A stretch of DNA of 64,000 nt from Deminuibacter sp966424055. GTDB taxonomy: Bacteria; Bacteroidota; Bacteroidia; Chitinophagales; Chitinophagaceae. Positions 1 through 8,507 of this stretch are shown piece after piece. The notes beneath the pieces were generated by a model, which worked only from the letters and a program-made list of their open reading frames with translations, had not been told where the DNA came from and made no database searches. Both the position numbers and the translations under genes were made by a program. Positions within the stretch are counted from its first letter, which is position 1. The number at the start of each line of letters is the position of its first letter. Where the stretch lies: positions 62,001 to 126,000 of the forward strand of contig CBJLMB010000015.1 of NCBI GenBank assembly GCA_966424055.1. Reading direction: 5' to 3'.

Positions 1-150
1 TATCACCAGGTCGTAGGGTTGAATATCGAGTGCCAGTGATACCTCTTCCTTACCGGGCGCACCATATACTTTATAACCTTCTTCTGTTAACAGATGGCCT
101 ATGCGGTTGAGCAATTGCAAATCGCTCTCCATGATCAAAACTTTTTTCAT
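1..150 (-). CDS. Response regulator receiver domain protein (N-terminal part, cut by window edge)
   Basis: About 50 codons read leftward from an ATG at 150 and run off the window at base 1. The visible peptide begins MKKVLIMESDLQLLN and ends in a DLVI strand just before where the phosphorylated Asp would lie. This is the first half of a CheY-like receiver fold: beta-1, the acidic pocket, helix 1, then beta-2 and beta-3. The pocket reads E-S-D, where E/D-D is usual. Whether an output domain follows cannot be seen. Its start faces a 640-base gene-free stretch filled by repeats. Confidence 0.75.
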   Translation of the reverse strand, partial: MKKVLIMESDLQLLNRIGHLLTEEGYKVYGAPGKEEVSLALDIQPYDLVI

Positions 151-409
151 GTTCAGTGCAATGTCTAATTAGCAGAACCCAATGCCGTTCAGCAAAACAT
201 ATTGGAGAGCGGAAGGGCTTGGGGTTTGTATGCTAGAAATGCAAAGCCCGTACCAGAAGCAAACAGTTAAAAAGCAAGTTAGCAGCAATAGCGCATAAAC
301 AATCGTTTGCATTAATCTTTTATTAAGCACTGCGCCCTGTTTCAGCTTTCTTTCAGGAAGTTTTAATTATACTTTATCTCTTATATCAAACGGAACCGTG
401 GGCAGTCAT

Positions 410-767
410 CAGCAGGCAGTTTGCAGCCTTACACAAGTATATTCACCCCAACTAGCGATTCACCACTAGCCACTAGCGCCGGTGTTCAACCAACAGCAGG
501 AGTTACCAGCCTACATAAGTATATTCACCCCCAACCAGCGATTCACCACTAGCCACTAGCGCCGGTGTTCAACTAACAGCGGGCAGTTTGCAGCCTTACA
601 CAAGTATATTCACCCCAACTAGCGATTCACCACTAGCCACTAGCGCCGGTGTTCAACCAACAGCAGGAGTTACCAGCCTACATAAGTATATTCACCCCCA
701 ACCAGCGATTCACCACTAGCCACTAGCGCCGGTGTTTAACCAACAGCAGACAGTTTGCAGCCTTACA
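410..767. repeat. R1 tandem repeat array, four units in an ABAB arrangement
   Basis: Four copies of a core (ACTAGCGATTCACCACT, then AGCCACTAGCGCCGGTGTT) start at 451, 534, 618 and 701, so the spacing is 83-84 bases. Units 1 and 3 match each other best (CAGTTTGCAGCCTTACACAAG leader), as do units 2 and 4 (AGTTACCAGCCTACATAAG leader), giving a 167-base higher-order period. The array fills the gap between the response regulator start and the amidohydrolase stop. No coding content is evident. Related copies lie near 8.4 kb (inverted) and at 50.8-51.15 kb. Confidence 0.9.
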
Positions 768-794
768 TTATTCTATCCTGGGAAAAAAGAAACC

Positions 795-1961
795 CTATCC
801 GGCCGATAGTAAATCTATTGCGCCTTCTGCCAAAAAAGTTGATCCCAAGGGGATGCAGTTTTCATTGAACACTACTTTGGGATGATGGAGATAGAAACAT
901 TCCTCTGCTTCGGCCTGTGCACCCAGGAAATAAAACTGGGCGGGTATCTCCCTGGAATAAAAAGAAAAATCTTCTGCGATCAGCAGTCCCTTGCCTTCTA
1001 CCATATTGGTTGTACCAAATACCCGGTCTCTTGCGGCAGCTAATTTTTCATGTACAGCGGCATCATTGACCAGGCTGGGATAGTAAGCACTGAACTCCAT
1101 TTCTATGCGGCAGCCAAATGCGGTTTCCAAACCTTTCAATAAATCAGTCAGCTTGGACACTATCCTGTTATAGGTTTCAATATGCAATGCCCGCAATGAG
1201 CCCTGCAGCAATACCCTTTCAGGTATGATATTGAAAGTTGGTGAACCGCTTACTTCAGTGTATGTAAAAGCCAGTACAGCAGCTTCTGCTGTGGCTGTAT
1301 GCGACATAATGGACTGTGCGGCCACGATCAGCTGTGCGCTAACCAGTACAGGGTCTACCACATGATCCAGCGATCCTGCATGCCCTGCCACACCGGTGAT
1401 ATAAATAGAAAAATTGCCCACATTGGCCAGGTACTCGCCATTCTTGTATTCCAGTTTGCCCAAGGGTAGCAACGGGTGTACATGTAAGCCAAGCACTGCA
1501 GCTGCATCTTTCAGTTTGCCGCTCTCCGCAACCAGTTGTCCCCCGGATTTGCCTTTTTCCGGGCTGTTGCGCGGGCTCTCTTCTGCAGGCTGGAAAAGCA
1601 GTTTAACCGTTCCATTGAAATCTTTTTGTTTCAGTAAACCGGCTGCGCCCAGCAGCATGGTGGTATGGATATCATGCCCACAGGCATGCATTACATTACT
1701 GTTGACCGAACTGAAAGGCAGGCCTGTTTCTTCACTGATGGGCAATGCATCCATATCTGCACGAAGCACAACTACAGGCCCTTCTCCTTTTTTTAAAGTG
1801 CCAATTACACCTGTTGATGCAACCGTTTCAAAAGGGATATCCAGTTGTGCCAGTTCCTGCTGAACAAGGGCTGATGTTTGAAACTCTTTAAAACTCAATT
1901 CAGGATGTGTATGTAACTGCCGCCTGATAGCTACCAGCTTTTCAAATAATTGTTTTTCCAT
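795..1961 (-). CDS. M20-family amidohydrolase (N-acyl-amino-acid / hippurate hydrolase-like)
   Basis: A 388-residue metallo-aminoacylase of the M20D type, which hydrolyses N-acyl or amide bonds of amino-acid derivatives. Visible marks are the N-terminal RRQLHTHPELSFKEF segment, the metal-binding stretches VLRADMDALPISEE and HACGHDIHTTMLLG, QPAEE, and a C-terminal ...LHHPK... stretch. No signal peptide is seen with the chosen ATG at 1961 (MEKQLFEKL). An upstream in-frame start at 2057 would add 32 residues that do not look like family sequence. It is the last gene of a leftward set with the cupin and Gfo/Idh genes. The physiological substrate is unknown. Confidence 0.88.
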   Translation of the reverse strand: MEKQLFEKLVAIRRQLHTHPELSFKEFQTSALVQQELAQLDIPFETVASTGVIGTLKKGEGPVVVLRADMDALPISEETGLPFSSVNSNVMHACGHDIHTTMLLGAAGLLKQKDFNGTVKLLFQPAEESPRNSPEKGKSGGQLVAESGKLKDAAAVLGLHVHPLLPLGKLEYKNGEYLANVGNFSIYITGVAGHAGSLDHVVDPVLVSAQLIVAAQSIMSHTATAEAAVLAFTYTEVSGSPTFNIIPERVLLQGSLRALHIETYNRIVSKLTDLLKGLETAFGCRIEMEFSAYYPSLVNDAAVHEKLAAARDRVFGTTNMVEGKGLLIAEDFSFYSREIPAQFYFLGAQAEAEECFYLHHPKVVFNENCIPLGSTFLAEGAIDLLSAG

Positions 1962-2117
1962 ACCAGATAACCTGCGCTTTAACGATGTTTTTTTTGACTT
2001 ACAGGAAAGAAAGGTAAGCATTTGCGCTGAACAGGACAAAATGCCTTCGGTCAGCAAAGTGCAATACTGCTACAATACTGTTTTATTTTTTGTGCGCGAA
2101 CAGTAATGTATCACCGA

Positions 2118-2706
2118 TTATCCCACCCATATTTTCCGCAGCCCCTCTTCTTTTCCCGGCAGGGGATCGGCCGGCGGCAGTGCTACAGCTGCAATATGCT
2201 GATCGGCTTGTGGTCTTTCGTCTTTCTCTCCCCTGTTCAAATCAGGCTGCAGTCCGTTGGGATAAGCGCCCACTACAGTAAAATCATCGCTGTGCGAAAG
2301 ACATTTATGCCCCACGCCGGCCGGGATAACCATAATATCACCAGCGTTTACATTCACTTTGTATCCTTTTTCACCACCCAGTTGCAACAGTGCTGAACCG
2401 CTGAACACGCCCAGCACTTCATGCGTATTACTATGGTAATGATGAAACGGGTATACACCCCAGCGCCAGCTATTGCTCCAGTTATTGGCGGCAAACCTTT
2501 TCTCCAGCCAGTCTGCACCCGCATCGCCGCGCGGTAAATGCGTCTCGATACAGCAACAAAGGATAGCGGCTATTGGGAATGCTTCCACCATCTTTAAAAT
2601 AAAGCTTTGCCGGACTGGTATTGTTGCCCGCCTTTGCACCACTTGCATCAGCAAACAATACCGATGCAGCGAATCCTGCCATCCTGATGAATTTTCTTCT
2701 TCTCAT
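2118..2706 (-). pseudogene. Cupin-domain protein (YjlB-like), split by a frameshift
   Basis: The start at 2706 opens a Tat-like leader (MRRRKFIRMAGFAAS) and a normal start of a cupin (GSIPNSRYPLLLYRDAF), but that frame ends after 74 codons. The rest of the cupin (GADWLEKRFAANN, HHYHSNTHEVLGVFSG, VIPAGVGHKCLSHSDDF, VVGAYP) lies in the frame one base on, ending at 2118. The switch falls in the CG-rich run at about 2526-2534, where loss of one CG dinucleotide would account for it. The His-rich metal-binding motifs are intact in the second frame. It could be a true pseudogene, a sequencing error or phase variation. It sits between the Gfo/Idh and amidohydrolase genes. Confidence 0.75.
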
Positions 2707-2820
2707 ACCAACTGCTTTGTATCGCTTTCACGATACATTTTCAAACAATGCATTTCGCATCACTTTCATCATCAAACAACCGGCAGGCGATATGGTTGAA
2801 AATGATTATTGCCTGTATAA

Positions 2821-3912
2821 CTATAACACAATACGCTTCCCTTCCTTTGCCGACCGGGATGCGGCTTCCAGTATTTTTACCACTACCAGGTTATTGGCCA
2901 GCGATGACAGATCGTTAACCGGTTTTATTTTACCACTGAGCACATCGGCAAGATAGCGGATATTGTCGCGGTATACCGCGGGCTGTACAGCCACGCTATC
3001 GTAACTGTTCCTGCTTCGGTAAAGCAAGTCCTTTGCATTCAGCGCATGCAGGTAACCTGTTGTACCAAACACTTCCCAGTCTTTTATACTGAAAGGCCAG
3101 TTCCATGAAGCTTCGATGATACCTGTGGCTGCGGGGTATTCCACCAGGATAATGGCGTCATCATCTACCTGCGGGTAAACAGCAGGTTTTATATGATGCG
3201 TCACCGCTGTAACTGCCAGCGGTGTTTTTCCCTGCATTAACCAGGTCATCAGGTTGGCGCCATAACAGCCAAAATCGCGCAGTGCGCCGCCACCGTTTTT
3301 TACAGGGTCGGTAAGCCAGGCAAGAAAGTCGGGGCTGCAGCCTATTTCTTTGGGTCCCTGGTGACCATCATGCACGATCATTTTGCGCACATCACCGATC
3401 TGTTGTTTGTTCACCATACCGGCCAGTTGCTGGTTGGTATCGTACCAGGTGGTTTCGTAGTTGGTAAGTACGGGAATATGATACTGTGCGGCCAATGCGG
3501 CCATGCGTTCCGCATCTTTTATCGTTGTAGCCAATGGTTTCTCCACCATTACTGCAATGCCCCTGGGTGCGCAGGCCTCCACTACAGGCAGGTGCTCGTT
3601 AATAGCATTATAGGCCAGTACAGCGTCGGGATGTGTGTGTTGCAGTAATGCGGCCAGACTTGGGTAAAACAATGAATCGGGCAGGTGATACGCTTTCTTA
3701 TAGCGGGCCACCAGTTGCGCATCGGCTTCGGCAATACCGGTAATCATTACCTCGCCATTCCTGAACTGGTGCATGATATTGTGCACATGATCATGCGAAA
3801 GACCGGCCACCCCTACTTTCAGCAATGGCTGGGCCCATAACCCGCTGCACACAAACATACAACAACCGGCAAGCAGGCAATACACCGAACTGCGTAAACG
3901 AACAAAATACAT
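2821..3912 (-). CDS. Exported Gfo/Idh/MocA-family NAD(P)-dependent oxidoreductase
   Basis: A 363-residue protein with an N-terminal hydrophobic leader ending near GLWAQ, so it is probably exported to the periplasm. A Rossmann domain follows (VGVAGLSHDHVHNIM), then the family motif MVEKPLATTIKDA, whose Lys is the usual catalytic residue, then the C-terminal sheet domain. Exported Gfo/Idh proteins are common in Bacteroidota and often act on sugars or 3-keto-glycosides. The substrate here is unknown. It heads the leftward group that continues with the broken cupin gene 114 bases downstream. Confidence 0.85.
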   Translation of the reverse strand: MYFVRLRSSVYCLLAGCCMFVCSGLWAQPLLKVGVAGLSHDHVHNIMHQFRNGEVMITGIAEADAQLVARYKKAYHLPDSLFYPSLAALLQHTHPDAVLAYNAINEHLPVVEACAPRGIAVMVEKPLATTIKDAERMAALAAQYHIPVLTNYETTWYDTNQQLAGMVNKQQIGDVRKMIVHDGHQGPKEIGCSPDFLAWLTDPVKNGGGALRDFGCYGANLMTWLMQGKTPLAVTAVTHHIKPAVYPQVDDDAIILVEYPAATGIIEASWNWPFSIKDWEVFGTTGYLHALNAKDLLYRSRNSYDSVAVQPAVYRDNIRYLADVLSGKIKPVNDLSSLANNLVVVKILEAASRSAKEGKRIVL

Positions 3913-4139
3913 AGCTGGTCATTTATATAAGTAAGGTAAAAAGAATAGCCGGAATCCAGTCGTGTAAAATAGAGCAGATTTTTTAAAAGCCGATAGTCCT
4001 TCTGCAACCGCCAACGTTCTTACATTACCGGTACTACCGGAGTAACGATTGCCCCGCGGATCACCTGCGGGTAGTATAGTGATTGCTTTGCCGCTAAGGT
4101 AATACTTGTGTAACTGCTTACCAGTAAAATCCATATATA

Positions 4140-5111
4140 ATGACATCACTAACCAAACTTGCCATCGGCGGCTTTTGCTTAGCTGCCCTCCTGACCGGCA
4201 GCGCCTGTCAAAAAAACCTCAGCACACAGGTGGCCGATCGGCACAACACACCTTTTCTCAGCACTGCCGATCCTGCTGCACTTATTGCTTACAAACAAAG
4301 TAAACATGAACTGATGATCGGTTTTTACCGTACTTATGGCGGCCATTACGGTTCTATTACATCATTGCCCGACAGCCTGGATATCATTGATATATTCGGT
4401 AGCCTGAGCGATAAACATTTCGGCGACAGCTTGAAAAATTATTTTGTTCCGTCACTTCATGCTAAGGGCACGCGGGTAACACTTACCGGCGATCTTACCA
4501 TTCCGGCAGGTGTTACACATGATTCTGCGGGTTATGCTATCACTGCCAAACGCATCGTGGATACACTGAACAAGTATGGACTGGATGGCTTTGATATCGA
4601 TATCGAAAGCAATCCCAGCGGGTCTGATCTTACCGATAAAGCAGGTGTTTACATGGCATTGTCTAAATACCTGGGGCCCAAATCGGGTACCGGCAAGTTG
4701 CTCACATTCGATACCAACCAGAGTGGCAGCAATAGTCTTTTCAGAAAAGTATATTCAGTGGTTAGTTATGTGCTGCTGCAGAGTTATGGCCGCGGCACAT
4801 TATCAATGCAATCCACCTGGAACAGTTTTTCGCCCTATATCAGCGCCAGCCAGTTTATACCCAGCTTTTCTTTTTATGAAGAAAACGGTTATCCCGGCAA
4901 TATCTGGTACGATATAACCTACCCTGAAAACCATACCGGTAATGCCTATGATATTGCCCGCTGGGAACCCAGTGGCACCAAAAAAGGCGGTGAGTTCGGG
5001 TATGCGATCGACAGGGATGCGCCTTTAAAATCTTCTACCGATAATACCATTTATGCACCTGACTACCGGGTAACCCGCGACCTGATCCAGATAATGAATC
5101 CGGCACATTGA
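4140..5111 (+). CDS. GH18-family lipoprotein, endo-beta-N-acetylglucosaminidase (EndoF/EndoH)-like
   Basis: A 323-residue protein with a lipoprotein-type leader (LLTGSAC, Cys23). The catalytic stretch GLDGFDIDIES carries the full GH18 signature DxxDxDxE at residues 149-156, with Glu156 as the expected acid/base. The length fits single-domain EndoF/EndoH enzymes that cut the chitobiose core of N-glycans; chitin cannot be excluded. It is a lone rightward gene followed by a strong terminator hairpin, with no SusCD next to it. A second, more diverged GH18-like lipoprotein lies at 37.0 kb. The ATG at 4140 gives the leader directly. Confidence 0.85.
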   Translation: MTSLTKLAIGGFCLAALLTGSACQKNLSTQVADRHNTPFLSTADPAALIAYKQSKHELMIGFYRTYGGHYGSITSLPDSLDIIDIFGSLSDKHFGDSLKNYFVPSLHAKGTRVTLTGDLTIPAGVTHDSAGYAITAKRIVDTLNKYGLDGFDIDIESNPSGSDLTDKAGVYMALSKYLGPKSGTGKLLTFDTNQSGSNSLFRKVYSVVSYVLLQSYGRGTLSMQSTWNSFSPYISASQFIPSFSFYEENGYPGNIWYDITYPENHTGNAYDIARWEPSGTKKGGEFGYAIDRDAPLKSSTDNTIYAPDYRVTRDLIQIMNPAH

Positions 5112-5190
5112 GAGAACCTTTGGTTCAGGCACGAAACCGGTTATGATCCTATATCCTTCAAAGAACCGGCTGTAAACAGCCATTAAGCAC

Positions 5191-5222
5191 AAAGACCCCG
5201 CCGGTGTAACGGCGGGGTCTTT
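5191..5222. terminator. Rho-independent terminator hairpin, 12-bp perfect stem
   Basis: AAAGACCCCGCC and GGCGGGGTCTTT form a perfect stem around an 8-base loop (GGTGTAAC). It lies 80 bases after the GH18 stop, between converging genes, and the A/T-rich ends would let it work in both directions. Confidence 0.85.
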
Positions 5223-5385
5223 GTATCTGCTAAATTGCCTTATTGTACCTGGAACAAATAGTTGATTTTGTCAACTATTATTCAAACCAATCCCTGCTTT
5301 GCCAATACAAGTTCAGCCCGTTAAGATCAGGTTTGGTAACAATGCCTTGTTTCCTGCTTAACAGGTAACCTGCTAAAAGAATAGC

Positions 5386-5799
5386 TTATTTTACCAGTTT
5401 CTTTTCATTTACAAGAGAGTAGAGCCGGTTTGCAAAAGGTGTGTACTCAATAAAAGTATCGGGCTTTACAACATATTCTGCGGCGCCGCTGGCCAGGCAT
5501 TTCTCAATAATACTCCTGGCACTGGAGGTGGAGGTAATGATCACCGGGATACGCCCGTACAAGGCGGAGGATTTAATTTCTGCGATAATATCGTATCCGT
5601 TTTTCCCCGGCATATTCAGATCGGATAAAATCAATTCAGGTAAAGCTTCGGGTGCATGTGCCTGCAACCATTCCAGCAGTGCATCGCCGCTTTTTACCTG
5701 TGCCATAATTTCGAACAAACCCGAAGCATCGAAGCCTTCTTTCATAAAAAGCTGTTCGTCTTCATCGTTTTCTACTATCATGATCTTATACTTTCTCAT
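5386..5799 (-). CDS. Single-domain response regulator (Rcp1/CheY-like)
   Basis: A 137-residue stand-alone receiver domain. Acidic pocket residues are at 10-12 (VENDED), the phosphorylatable Asp60 is in LILSDLNMPGKNGY, the ITSTSS switch strand is near 88-93 and the conserved Lys is in VVKPD near residue 112. There is no output domain, so it should act by protein contact or as a phosphorelay intermediate. Its ATG overlaps the stop of the upstream kinase gene in a TAATG junction, a sign of translational coupling, which makes that kinase its likely partner. Confidence 0.92.
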   Translation of the reverse strand: MRKYKIMIVENDEDEQLFMKEGFDASGLFEIMAQVKSGDALLEWLQAHAPEALPELILSDLNMPGKNGYDIIAEIKSSALYGRIPVIITSTSSARSIIEKCLASGAAEYVVKPDTFIEYTPFANRLYSLVNEKKLVK

Positions 5800-7679
5800 T
5801 ATGCGGGGATTTTTTCTTCATTCAGCGTAAAATAAAAAGTAGTGCCCTGTCCTGGCCTGGATTCTGGCCATATACGGCCCCGGTGCCGGTCAACGATCTT
5901 CTTGCAAATGGCCAGTCCTATACCGGTACCCGGGTATTCTTTTGCTGTATGCAGCCGCCTGAATATTTCAAACACTTTATGGTAATTGTCTTCAGAAATA
6001 CCGATGCCATTATCCGATACGGCAAAACGGGCATGTCCGTTTTCAATACGGCATTCTATTTTTATTTCCGGGCGGGCCGTATCAGTAAATTTAAGTGCAT
6101 TGCTCAGCAGGTTCTGCAGCAATTGCGTGAGCTGAATGGGATCGCCTTCTACAAACTGCACTTCGCTGTTAATAATAATATTGGCATGAGCCGTATCAAC
6201 CGCTTCTTTCAGGTTTTGCAAAACCCTCTCCAGCAGGTCGGCCACCTCTACCCTTTCAGCCACCATATTACTGCGGTCAAGCTGTGAATACTGCAGCAGG
6301 TTCTGTATCAGTTCACGCATACGGTTTGCAGCATTGATCGATTTACTGATATAGGTTTCCACTTCTTTATAACGCCCCTCCCCGAACCTGATATCGATCA
6401 GCTGCAAAAAGCTTTTGATGGTTCGTACAGGTTCCTGTAAATCGTGCGATACAATAAAATTGAACTGCTCCAGCTCTTCATTGGCCAGAGACAGTTTGGT
6501 ATTGATAGCACGCAGTTCATCGGTGAGCTGCCGGTAGCGTATATTGCTTTCCATTAATGCACTCTCTGCATTTTTCCGTTCCGTTAAATCGCGGGTCACC
6601 TTTGAAAAACCGATCAGTATGCTATCAGCATTGTATACCGCAGTGATGACCACGTTAGCCCAGAAACGGCTGCCATCTTTGCGTATACGCCAGCCTTCTT
6701 CTTCATACTTGCCGGTTGCCATGGCCACCCGCAGCTCCATGGCCGGTTTATTTTTCAGGAGGTCTTCTTCCGGGTAGAATATCGAAAAATATTTGCCGAT
6801 GATTTCTCCTGCAGCATACCCCAATATTTTCTTTGCCCCTTCGTTCCAGCTCACGATCCGCCCCTGTTCATCCATCATAAAAATACCGTAGTCGGCCACA
6901 TGCTCTACCAGCAGGCGGTAACGCTCTTCGCTGAGGCGCATTGCTTCTTCATTCTGCCGCCGTTCTGAAAGGTCACGCGTAACTTTTGAGAAACCCACCA
7001 GTACATTCTGTTCATTATACAAGGCAGTGATCACCACATTGGTCCAGAACAATGAGCCGTTCTTTCTTATCCGCCAGCCTTCTTCTTCATACTTGCCGGT
7101 TTCAGCGGCAATTTTCAGCTCCCGTTCCGGCTTCTTGCTTTCCAGGTCGACCATAGTATAAAATATCGAAAAATGTTTCCCGATAATTTCATGAGGCGTA
7201 TAACCTATCACGCTGCGGGCACCTTCGTTCCAGGTCATAATATGGCCGCTGCTATCGAGCAAAAAAATACAGTAGTCTTTCACTTTTTCTACCATCAGCC
7301 GATAGCTTGCTTCACTTTGCCGGAGCGCATTTTTTTCCTCCATTGCTGCAGTAGCATCGCGCAAGATACAACAATAGCTTGCTACCCCGTTTTCTTCACC
7401 TGCATAAATGCTCACAGCAATCCACACACGGCTGTTGTTTTTTTTCAGCATCCAGCCTTCATAGGCTATTTTTTTGTTGCCGACGGCCTGATCAAGAATG
7501 TATTTGGTTTTAACCTTATCGTTGGTAAAAATGCAGAAAGGCTGATTGAGCAGTTCTTTTTCGGTATAGCCGGTGAGCATGCTGGTTGCCGGGTTTACAA
7601 ACTGTATATAACCATCTTTATCCAGCATAAGCATTGCCTCGCCATTGTTGCGCACGAGCCATTCCGCGATTGTAGACAT
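5799..7679 (-). CDS. Soluble PAS-PAS-PAS sensor histidine kinase
   Basis: A 626-residue kinase with no membrane segments. It has three PAS/PAC units at roughly residues 5-115, 121-240 and 246-368, a short helical linker, and a HisKA domain with the phosphoacceptor His412 in FIVSHDLQEPVR, an H-box of the phytochrome/Rcp1 kinase type. An HATPase domain follows, with the N box at LLSNALKF, DNGIG near 556 and GTGIGLA near 584. The second and third PAS units are strikingly alike (both contain KYEEEGWRIRK and SKVTRDL), which indicates an internal tandem duplication. It probably senses a cytoplasmic signal and phosphorylates the coupled receiver protein downstream. Confidence 0.93.
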   Translation of the reverse strand: MSTIAEWLVRNNGEAMLMLDKDGYIQFVNPATSMLTGYTEKELLNQPFCIFTNDKVKTKYILDQAVGNKKIAYEGWMLKKNNSRVWIAVSIYAGEENGVASYCCILRDATAAMEEKNALRQSEASYRLMVEKVKDYCIFLLDSSGHIMTWNEGARSVIGYTPHEIIGKHFSIFYTMVDLESKKPERELKIAAETGKYEEEGWRIRKNGSLFWTNVVITALYNEQNVLVGFSKVTRDLSERRQNEEAMRLSEERYRLLVEHVADYGIFMMDEQGRIVSWNEGAKKILGYAAGEIIGKYFSIFYPEEDLLKNKPAMELRVAMATGKYEEEGWRIRKDGSRFWANVVITAVYNADSILIGFSKVTRDLTERKNAESALMESNIRYRQLTDELRAINTKLSLANEELEQFNFIVSHDLQEPVRTIKSFLQLIDIRFGEGRYKEVETYISKSINAANRMRELIQNLLQYSQLDRSNMVAERVEVADLLERVLQNLKEAVDTAHANIIINSEVQFVEGDPIQLTQLLQNLLSNALKFTDTARPEIKIECRIENGHARFAVSDNGIGISEDNYHKVFEIFRRLHTAKEYPGTGIGLAICKKIVDRHRGRIWPESRPGQGTTFYFTLNEEKIPA

Positions 7680-8004
7680 AGTGATGATGATCTTTTTCTA
7701 ATTGTTTACGCAGTCAATATTGCCACTATCAACAAAATTCCGGCCAATATAAATATTATAAATAAGTGTAATGTATAAACATATTATTTAACATTTATAC
7801 AGCACCCTGCCGGGGCTAATTATTTTTTGCTGATCGTGCTAACTGATTGAACCGTACCTTTTTTTCCACAATATTACCCAATATCAAAGGCATCCCCATC
7901 CAGATCTTTTAGCTCATTGCCGGGATGCATAACAAGGCTGGTACAAAAACAGCACTCCTGGTTCTTTTTTAAAACCAGCAGCCTGTTCTTTCATCCAAAC
8001 ACTT
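7680..8004. other. Gene-free, A/T-rich upstream region of the PAS kinase
   Basis: 325 bases without a credible reading frame. The A/T-rich stretch around 7740-7800 precedes the leftward kinase gene and probably holds its promoter. A GTATAAA...TTTATAC inverted pair (7773-7779 and 7794-7800) is visible, but no exact TAnnTTTG element was found. Confidence 0.45.
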
Positions 8005-8286
8005 TCAGGATGGCCGGTTGCTGTTCATCCTATGGATAGCGGTTCGCACGGTTTGTTCAAACAATACCTGCTCGGGAAGCCCGGCGAGGGGCTGTGCAGG
8101 CTTTTCCTGTGGAACGTATTCATCAACAGGTGCACACAATACAATGCGCTTTCCTTTATACAGCCGGATCAGGGTATTGTCAAAAAAACTGATCATATAC
8201 ACTACCTCGGCACGCCCCTTCAGCTTCTGCACGAAACATTCATATTGTTCCCCCATAAAATCAATGCTGATGGTAAAATGCTCCAT
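8005..8286 (-). CDS. Small hypothetical protein
   Basis: A 93-residue protein with no signal peptide or membrane segment and mixed alpha/beta-type composition (MEHFTISIDFMGEQYECF at the start). The ATG at 8286 was preferred over an in-frame TTG 21 bases upstream; a GCAGGT precedes the ATG. No family was recognised. It stands alone between the kinase and an inverted R1 repeat. Codon use looks ordinary for the window, and a shadow of another gene is unlikely because no longer gene overlaps it. Confidence 0.55.
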   Translation of the reverse strand: MEHFTISIDFMGEQYECFVQKLKGRAEVVYMISFFDNTLIRLYKGKRIVLCAPVDEYVPQEKPAQPLAGLPEQVLFEQTVRTAIHRMNSNRPS

Positions 8287-8380
8287 ACCTGCAATATTAT
8301 TGGCCAATTATTTAAACCAATATGTATGTAAAATAGCGTGCCAGTTTTTCCGGTGATGGAATGATGTTGACAACAGTGGA

Positions 8381-8507
8381 GGTTAGTATACTTGCGTAAG
8401 GCTGCCTACTGCCTGCTGTTATTAAACACCGGCACTAGTCGCTAGTGGGGAAGTTAATATACTTGCGTAAAGGCTGCTAACTGTGGACTGCCTACTGCTG
8501 ACTGCTA
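8381..8507. repeat. R1 repeat, inverted copy, with CAGTAGGCAGTC-type tail
   Basis: Read on the minus strand, this contains the R1 elements: a TACGCAAGTATATTAACTTC segment, a CCCCACTAGCGACTAGTGCC core variant, then AACAGCAGGCAGTAGGCAGCC. A second partial copy follows (TACGCAAGTATACTAACC). The element runs right up to the EamA gene, and its CAGTCAGCAGTAGGCAGTC tail starts at that gene's TAG stop codon (8505-8507). Confidence 0.75.

Noticed and set aside
5257..5279. AATAGTTGA / TCAACTATT hairpin between converging genes
   Set aside because: A/T-rich 9-bp stem without a T-run on either side; the strong hairpin at 5191-5222 is the better terminator. Kept only as a note.
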